Shown: in pieces, positions 57,403 through 64,000 of the stretch
Layout: every line of letters starts with the position of its first letter
Numbering within the stretch: position 1 is the first letter of the stretch
The notes under the pieces: model-generated
What the model was told of the DNA's origin: nothing
Database searches by the model: none
What the model saw: only the letters and a program-made list of their open reading frames with translations
Made by a program: the position numbers and the translations under genes
Source: Galerina marginata
Taxonomy: Eukaryota > Basidiomycota > Agaricomycetes > Agaricales > Galerinaceae
Direction of reading: 5' to 3'
DNA length: 64,000 nt
NCBI GenBank assembly: GCA_023014335.1
Contig: JAECYW010000025.1
Location: forward strand, 310,001 to 374,000

Positions 57403-58809
57403 ATGACTCTCAACCCCACCTTTCCCCAGCCCAACTTGAACCAAAGCAATTTGGCTTGGTCACCGACTGAGACCCCCAACCGGACAGCTCAAGTCGACTA
57501 CGCTATTGAGGCGTCGCGTCTTGTGATTGAGACTCTTCAAAACATTGGATATATGTCTGGACTACCTGTTCTCAACGAAGCAGCTGGCATCGCACTTCGT
57601 ATATTCTCAATCGTGCAAGTACGTCGAGCAAAATTCTATTAAAGTCCCGGCGTTGAGCCACAGGTGTCATTATAGGACATTCGAAGTCGTAATCAGGACT
57701 TTTCCGATCTTGCCAATGATGCTTGCGGCCTGGTGTACACGATTGTAATTGAATGCCAAGCGATGATGAAAGACGGGCAACAAATTTCTAGCCGAGTTCA
57801 AACTCACATCGTTACGCTTTCGGGGTGAGGCGCTTTCCTTTGTTATCTATGACTTGATAAATTGATCCCCTTTCATAGGAACCTAGCTGAAATTGAGAAG
57901 TTCGCCAAACGGAAGTTAAAGCGCGGAGCTGTCAAGAAATTAATTTACCATTCGAAAGACCTTGATGAAATCACTCGCTTTCGAGCACTTCTAAGGCAAT
58001 CTCTGGATATCTTTGGGGTAAGATCGCTGTTCGTAGCTCATCGTACAGTCAGACCTAAACTGTATCACTCAGATTCAGTCGAGCTTGTCGATTCAACAGA
58101 ACCTACAACTCGTTCTAAAGAAGCTCGAAAACCAGAGTAACCAGTTGAGCTCTGCACAAGAAAGGCAAAGACTCGCAGAGGAGGAAATGGCGACGCGTCT
58201 AGAAATTATCCGAATACAAGAGGAAGACCGAGAGGCTGAAAGGCTTGAAGCTTTGCGAAGATTAGAGCGCGAACGGCTCGAGAGACTGGAGAAAGAAGAA
58301 AAAAGGAGGCGGAGCGCGGAAAGAGCTGAGCGACAGAGAAAAGAGGAGGAAGAGTCCCTGCGACGACTGAAGGCTGACAGCGTTCATTTCCCTGAAGAGC
58401 CAGCTAGCTTGCGTCCACCTCGCATAAAACGGACACCAAGTCCACAACCAATTCCTTACGGCCACCCACACCCCCAGCATGGCTTTCCGCCACCAAGCTC
58501 TCCATATGCCCACCCAGGGTACCCTATTTATGGAGGCTCTCCATACCATCTTGTACCTCCTATATCACCTCCCGGTATCTACGGCGTCAGCAATATTTCC
58601 GGGAGTGCTATATCACTCGGGATGGCTCCCGTGCAGAACTGGAACTCGGGAAACATTAATAACACGACTATTGAAAACGTAGGCAATAATTACTCTGGTC
58701 GGAGATCACGTAGGCGCTTCTATTTTGCTTTCTGAAATTGGGCGTTAACCTTTTCTATTTAGCTCGTCGACCAGCTAGACGCAATGACTCGGAGAGTGAC
58801 GAAGACTGA
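57403..58809 (+). CDS. MLKL/HeLo-like helical protein with Asn-rich C-terminal motif, member 3
   Basis: The best-conserved bundle of the array: ASRLVIETLQNIGYMSGLPV, LNEAAGIALRIFSIVQ, then DIRSRNQDFSDLANDACGLV, YTIVIECQAMMKDGQQISSR, NLAEIEKFAKRKLKRGAVKK, RFRALLRQSLDIFG and IQSSLSIQQN. This is close to the usual form of the basidiomycete MLKL-NTD-like domain (cd21037), as I recall it. Introns after IVQ (phase 0), in SG and after FG match the sister genes. A Glu/Arg-rich coiled coil (ERLERLEKEEKRRRSAERAE) follows, then a Pro/Tyr/Gly segment, and GSAISLGMAPVQNWNSGNIN, NTTIENVGNNYSGRRS. An intron separates this from a short basic/acidic exon PRRPARRNDSESDED. It appears intact. Confidence 0.85.
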
Positions 58810-59561
58810 ACCGGCCGTCGATTTTACCATAATTACTGCATCCCAGAGTGAGGTCTGGAATTATAACCCACAAGATTCTTATACCCCTAAGTTGATAAGT
58901 ATATTATACTCGGACATCGGTATACTAATAGTCCCCTAGCATATATCATATGATGTAGATAACGTAGCGAATATAGAAATTGAGATCCTCCAATAAATAC
59001 GAGATTTAAATGCTTACCGTCTTCCTTGCGTACTTAGCGCCTTCGATGCTTCCATATCAAAACGAGGAGTCACTGAACCAAACTCTACGTGACCGCCTTC
59101 TCGAAAAATGCGCATAAATCCTGGCTCCGCCTATTAACACCGTGCCACCTGGACCATTTCTGATTCCTATTGTCAACCAACGCCCTTTTGTCCACATATT
59201 GAGGTGCAGAAACCAGGAAACGGCGCGCCTACGAAGAACTGGTCGACTAGTAAGGGCCTTGAACGGGACTCATTGAGCACAATAACGGCACCTCGGCAAT
59301 TCGACGAAATAGACAAGCGTAGACTAAGACAAAGGGCCAACTTGAGGGCCACGCCGCCCACAGAGCTACGCATAAATAGCCACAGCGGTTGGGGCGCTTC
59401 TTCTCTTCCCCCTCTTGTTATCCATCGCTCTCCCTTTCAAGCGCGTTTTTTAAACGGGTGGAGGACCAGAGGAGCTCCGTCGACTACAATCGTCTCTGTT
59501 TTTGGGCCCAGACTTATCTACCCTCTCGAGTCACAAACGCCACAAATCGCCCGTCGTCCCT
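58810..59561. other. Intergenic
   Basis: 752 bases between members 3 and 4. No gene recognised. A GCATAAATAGCCACAG stretch near 59369 may be a TATA element for member 4. Confidence 0.45.
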
Positions 59562-61129
59562 ATGTGTACCCCCTGTTGTGGAGATCCCTGCTGCAACGGA
59601 AATTCCAGTTCGTCGGCGCCTCAAGGAGATTATAACTACAACGACGTCGGGAATGTGCCAGGCAGCGTCAGCCCAGTCGTAAATGGACCGAGCGTCAACA
59701 GCACTTCTGCGACTCCGCCGCCGGGCAACGGCACCCTAGACTTCCGTCCCATTGTCGGTGGCTTCGAGTCTATTGACGACGGCTCTCTTCTGCAGGCAAT
59801 CTCCAGTCAGGTTTCTACGATGGTTAAACTTTGGCAGGTAAAATCGATTACGCTCTCCGAATTTATCCTGCCACTGAAATCTCATCCTTGAACGAACAGC
59901 AATTCAAGCGTGGGCAACAAGATATGGAAGACCTGCTTAACTTTATTGAACATGTGGTCGGATCTATCGAGACACAGTGCCAGATATACCCAGAACGATT
60001 GAAGGGACTGAATCGCAGGATCGAAGAACTTTCAGGGTGAGTTTCCCCCCATCCATCATGGCCGAGTCGACTAAGGGAGTTCTGGAAATATTGATTACAG
60101 GGATATAAACCGAGTCCAAAGCTTTATAGTCGAGTTAATGAAACGAAATCGTGCCAATAAGTTGATGTTTCTTTTCTCTGGGGCAGACAAACCAAGAATT
60201 AAAAGATTTCAAGAGGAAATAAAAGCGTCCCTGGACCGATTCAACGTCAGTACCACTCTTGCTATTTAACCCGTTCACCCCTATATACTACAATTTTTGG
60301 AGGTTGCAAGCACGATATCGATTCATGCTACGATACACCGCATCACCGAGGAGACCCAGCGTCTTGACCGCTTGGAGAAGGAAGGCGCGGAACGGCACAC
60401 TCAGAATATGTTGCAAGTCGACTACAAAATTGCCCAAAACTACGAGGCTTCGACGAGAAGACGTTTGCAAAGCGAGGAGGAATTAACTATGACTTCTACG
60501 ACTTCTACGGCCTCAATAACCCCGTCCATCGAAGATGAAGTCGAATCACACGCAGGTGAGGATAATTACGACGCCGAGAGACTGGAAGGCTTGCAAAATG
60601 ATGGCCTCGAAGAGCCGCAAACGATCAAAAAGAAGAAGAGGAACGGTAAGAGAACTGAACAGAGGACGAATGAATTTATGGCCTATCCAGAAGTTGGGGA
60701 CGTCCGTTTGCCGCACGAGCTTTATAACGTTCAGCCACACGTGTACTACGGTCAATTACCCTCCCCTAGCTTTCCACCGATTGGCCCTCCGTATGCATAT
60801 TCTGGATATCCTGCATACCCAGCTCCTCCGTATAGTGCCACGCCTACTATGTCGCCTCTTGGCAGCATGTCGATGTTCGGTATTTCAGGGAGCACCGTAT
60901 CGTTTGGCGGAGGTCCTCTTGTTAATAACTGGAACTCTGGGAATGTTACAAACGTCAATATTGCGAATGTGGGTAACGATTATTCTGTGCGCAGGTTCAA
61001 GCCAAGTCTGTCTCTCCTTTATGGTCCTCGCTCGTGCGTTAACAATACCCTTTGCTTTTCCTCAGAGAAGCGACCTTGATTAAGAGTTCGGAGCGGCCTA
61101 ATTCGACCTTGAATTCTTGTTATCCCTGA
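59562..61129 (+). CDS. MLKL/HeLo-like helical protein with Cys-rich head and Asn-rich tail, member 4
   Basis: It begins MCTPCCGDPCCNGNSSSSAP, a Cys-rich head that could be acylated or bind metal, then an Asn/Gly stretch (DYNYNDVGNVPGSVSPVVNG). The bundle follows: LLQAISSQVSTMVKLWQ, QFKRGQQDMEDLLNFIEHVV, DINRVQSFIVELMKRNRANK, RFQEEIKASLDRFN. Introns after WQ, in SG and after FN are at the same places as in the sister genes. A variable linker with basic KKKKRNGKRTEQR precedes a Pro/Tyr-rich segment and the motif STVSFGGGPLVNNWNSGNVT, NVNIANVGNDYSVRR. The last exon (spliced) reads EATLIKSSERPNSTLNSCYP; unspliced, the frame ends at 61079. The start at 59562 is chosen for the Cys head; an in-frame start at 59502 exists. 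Confidence 0.72.
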
Positions 61130-61187
61130 CCATGATAGAATCAATGATTTCCTTTTGAACCGCATTGCCATTTGTACATTATCTCTT

Positions 61188-61232
61188 TGCTCGTAACTTG
61201 TATTAATGTTATTAGGATACAAGTTACGAGCA
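61188..61232. repeat. Perfect 16-base palindrome at inverted-fragment border
   Basis: TGCTCGTAACTTGTAT at 61188-61203 is the reverse complement of 61217-61232, with a 13-base spacer. The same word occurs near 52053 in the 3' flank of the kinase-like gene, so the palindrome sits at the end of the inverted copy. Confidence 0.8.
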
Positions 61233-61610
61233 TTGATAGCAAATATATAACGTAGCACCCCTTTGAGAACCGACAATTCAACAGTACACCTGTAGGTAGT
61301 AGTGAGAAGTGAGGACGCAGTCTTGTTGAACAGAGGGACGGCTGTGCACCATGTTTACCGAATTCGAAGCCTGCACGCGAGCTCTTTCGAAAGACCTGTG
61401 CAGCACATTGAACTCGGTATTCACCTAAGGGGAATGGAGGCGATAAAAAGAAAAGAAAAAAAAGAAAAGAAAGAGAGCAAAAAAAAGAGATCAGCTCACC
61501 GATATCATTAGTCCCATACGGGACCAACGCACAAAAAGCGTTCATCATCGGCCCCAGCTCAGTCGACGGCGGATAAACGACCATAACGCGCTGGGCGAAA
61601 ACGGACGGAC
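61217..61610 (-). pseudogene. Inverted 3' fragment of the kinase-like gene
   Basis: The reverse complement matches the 3' part of 50834-51933 and its flank: SVFAQRVMVVYPPSTELGPM, CALVPYGTNDIG, then an intron with the same long pyrimidine tract. It starts within a Phe/Ala codon pair and lacks everything upstream, so it cannot encode a kinase. It lies tail to tail with member 4, between members 4 and 5. Confidence 0.82.
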
Positions 61611-62028
61611 AGACAATTGATTCATCTTTCGTTGCTGTTAGATTAGATTAGATTAGATTAAACCTGAGATCACATGCCAACCGCTGCTATTTTCTCAACG
61701 CAAACTCGACGTTCAACGGGTTGCTTCAGTCTTCGAGGGCCCTGGCCTAATTTCTCTTCCGTTTTGTCGGAAAAGAGTTGTCTGCTAGTTTCAACGGAAG
61801 GCATTGGAAGGAGACATTCGTAACCTCGGTTGGATTATCTAAGACTCCAAGGACTCCCGAACCCAACCCGAACCCGAATGCAGTGAGTTCTATTTTAGAA
61901 AGTTGGAAATGACTGCTGTCAAAACCCTGGAGGGTGGGTAAGTTCCCAACAAGTCGGAGGCAGTGTTGGAGAGGCGAGGATGCGAGTCCTTTATCGATTC
62001 ACTGCTGATCACAGCATCTTCCTCGCAT
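61611..62028. other. Intergenic with GATTA short tandem repeat
   Basis: 418 bases. A run of five GATTA-type units lies at about 61638-61660. No gene. The stretch ACCCAACCCGAACCCGAATG near 61862 is simple sequence. Confidence 0.5.
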
Positions 62029-63974
62029 ATGTCCCGTAAGGTTTTCGGAAAGCCCAGCAAGGACAAAGGTTCGACTGATTGGAAGGATGCGAGCATTGAA
62101 GGCGGAATTCTCCTCCTCACACTTGTGCAGGAAGCAGCCTCCTTTTCCCCTATACCATGGCTGAAGCAAGCGGCCGGGACGACGGTAAGGATCGTCCAAA
62201 CCGTCCAGGTATGTCCATGTTAGTGAGAGTTTTCGTAATTGCTGATGTTCTGGTAAGGCAGTCAAAGAAAACAAAGCTTCATATCAACGGTTGGCCGACA
62301 ACGCTACAACCATTATCGCAGCAATTTGGGGCGCCTACCAACGATCCATGGACAAAAAGAATTGGCCGCCCCATGAACTAAGTTCTGTGATTGGGGATCT
62401 TGTACGGTACGGAAAATATTTTATCGAGAGTTGCTATTCAGAAAATGGATTGTCGTGGGTAGAACCCTAGACGATATCATAGTCTTCGTTGACGAGAAAG
62501 TTGCGAGAAATAGGGCGGTGCGCGTCATCTACAGCATCGCCGACTCTATAAAGATAAAGGAATATGGCGAGAGATTGAATGCTGCTATTTCGAAATTCGA
62601 GGTATTTACCGCCAGTTTTGCATAACACGCGCTCATTTGAACTGACCCAGGAGATCGACAAGGTATCATCGCACCTTAATATTAACGACGTTTTGTATCA
62701 AGTGCTGAAGAATCAAAAGGAGTTCAAAGATGCGCTGGACGCCATTGGACCGCCTAAGACCGACGCAGAGAAGGTATTGGAAAAGGTTAAGGAAGACGAG
62801 GACCGGGCACGTAAGAGGGAGGAGGAGAAGCTACAGGAGGCCAAGAAGCAAAAGGAAGCCGAAGAAGCTCTTGAACTTGAAAAGGTTCGACAGGAAAAGG
62901 AGGCTCTGGAAGAGTGGAGAAAGTTACGGGCCGAGGACGAAGCTAGAAAGCGGGAGGAGAAATCTCGAATGGAAGAGGAGGCTCGCAGTGAGCTGCTGCG
63001 ACAAAGAGCGGAAGACGAGGCCAGAAAGCGCGCAGAAAAGGAACGAGCCGAGGACGAAGCTAGAAAGCGGGAGGAAAAATCTCGAAGGGAAGAAGAGGCT
63101 CTCAAAGAGCTGCGACGACTGAGAGCGGAAGACGAGGCCAGAGAGCGCGCAGAAAGGGCTCGAAAGGAGCAAGTGGAACTGGATGAACTACGGAAATTGA
63201 AAGCCCAAGACGAAGCCAGAAAGCGCCTGGAAGCTGAACTCAAAGCCAAACAACAAGCTGAACTCGAAAGCGAGGAGAGCTCCGCCGGACACTCCGATGT
63301 GTTGGCCGAGCTAGAGAAGTACCGAGCAAGGGAAAGGGAGTATCTGGAGAAAAAACTGCGTTCACAGATGAAGCGCCCATCAAGACGGAAGGAAAATGTC
63401 GAAAGCGAGGAAGACGAGGATACGGTAGTGGACGAAGAAGAATCGGAAGAGGAGTCATCGGAGGATGAGGAAGAGCTCGCGCGTCTTGCGGAACTTGCAA
63501 AAGCCAAGAAAGCAGGTAAGAAGAAGGCGAAGAGCCCAGCATCGCAAGGGAAGCGATCGCCGGTCACCTTAGACGACACAATGAAAGAGCAATTTGCTCG
63601 AATTGGCCTCAATCCGGCGGCGGCGGCGGCTTTCCAATCTACACCTCCTGTGCAGCCTAGCTATTCACCACCTTATGGATCGTATTTCGGATCACCGACT
63701 TATGGATCACCGATGTATGGATCGCCTTCGCCATCTCCTATTCCTGGCGTAGGCATGGGATACCCCATGACGGTCCAGGGACAACCTTATAGCCCTCCTC
63801 CCGTATTCAATAACTATAACAGCGGTAATGTTACGAATTCCAATATATCTAATCTCAATAACGACTATAGTGTCAGATATCCAGGTGAGCGCCGTGCATT
63901 GTTTAATTAAGTCAAATAACGTACCATGCTTCTTAGTCGCTCGTCGGGGGCGACGGAAACCGAAGGGCGACTGA
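62029..63974 (+). CDS. MLKL/HeLo-like helical protein with Asn-rich C-terminal motif, member 5
   Basis: Starts MSRKVFGKPSKDKGSTDWKD; the bundle is ASIEGGILLLTLVQEAASFS, PIPWLKQAAGTTVRIVQTVQ, AVKENKASYQRLADNATTII, TLDDIIVFVDEKVARNRAVR and GERLNAAISKFE, with introns after TVQ, in a VR codon and after FE. The N-terminal sequence fits the cd21037/MLKL_NTD style. The centre is a very long charged helix with repeated AEDEARKREEKS units, then an acidic patch (ESEEDEDTVVDEEESEEESS). The tail has Pro/Tyr/Gly repeats (GSPTYGSPMYGSPSPSP) and the clearest motif, FNNYNSGNVTNSNISNLNND followed by YSVRYP. An intron then leads to the basic final exon VARRGRRKPKGD, with stop at 63972. Complete in the window. 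Confidence 0.85.
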
Positions 63975-64000
63975 TTAAGGTGCTTTTCACGATGGGAGTT

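Noticed and set aside
61638..61660. GATTA/TTAGA run resembling a telomere repeat
   Set aside because: The fungal telomere unit is usually TTAGGG; only about five units lie internally, so it is a plain short tandem repeat.
52712..63974. Direct assignment of the tail motif to HRAM, PP or sigma amyloid classes
   Set aside because: Length and Asn/Gly content are similar but the sequence does not match those patterns clearly; kept as a new candidate motif.

Overview
The window looks like an agaricomycete (mushroom-forming basidiomycete) nuclear genome segment. Genes are on both strands and broken by many 45-60 base introns with GT-AG borders. It carries families typical of that group: DUF6534-type membrane proteins, galactose-binding-like PPPY membrane proteins, HET-domain proteins, DUF6589 elements and MLKL/HeLo-like helical bundles. 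No bacterial, organellar or viral features, tRNA, rRNA or CRISPR were seen.

Layout. 1-5 kb: a repeat-rich start, a 5'-truncated membrane protein gene and a malic enzyme gene (minus). 5-8.8 kb: gene-free, with GC-rich hairpins. 8.8-12.5 kb: block A, holding a broken TauD dioxygenase gene and an intact alpha/beta hydrolase gene ending in a peroxisomal AKL signal. 14.2-16 kb: HET-domain gene. 16-31.25 kb: two copies of a 4538-base unit, identical wherever compared, around a 6.2 kb insert. The insert carries an element with terminal inverted repeats encoding a RecQ-like helicase and a DUF6589 protein. The unit carries a 2OG-Fe(II) oxygenase gene and the 5' part of a DUF6534 gene. 32.4-36.3 kb: block B, an inverted copy of block A in which the dioxygenase is intact and the hydrolase is broken. 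36.7-41 kb: a second dioxygenase, an unknown acidic protein and a PRXL2-like peroxiredoxin. 41.5-45 kb: a decayed transposase-like gene split by a hAT-type MITE. 45.6-48.2 kb: a multi-pass membrane protein and an unknown disordered protein.

48.8-64 kb is the most unusual part. A protein with three Asn/Gly-rich motif blocks lies next to a frameshifted kinase-like gene. After it come five same-strand paralogues. Each has all or part of an MLKL/HeLo-like helical bundle, a charged or Pro-rich linker and a C-terminal Asn-rich motif of about 20 residues. This recalls HET-S (HeLo executor plus amyloid signalling motif) and NLR/kinase partners that share the motif. I propose it as a candidate cell-death or self/non-self signalling cluster. 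That function is inference; the shared architecture and intron positions can be read directly from the sequence.

Two large duplications dominate the first 36 kb. The inverted A/B blocks kept one working gene each of an ancestral divergent hydrolase-dioxygenase pair. The 4.5 kb direct repeats look like a giant target duplication around the DUF6589 element: removing the insert and one repeat copy restores an intact HET gene on one side and an intact DUF6534 gene on the other.
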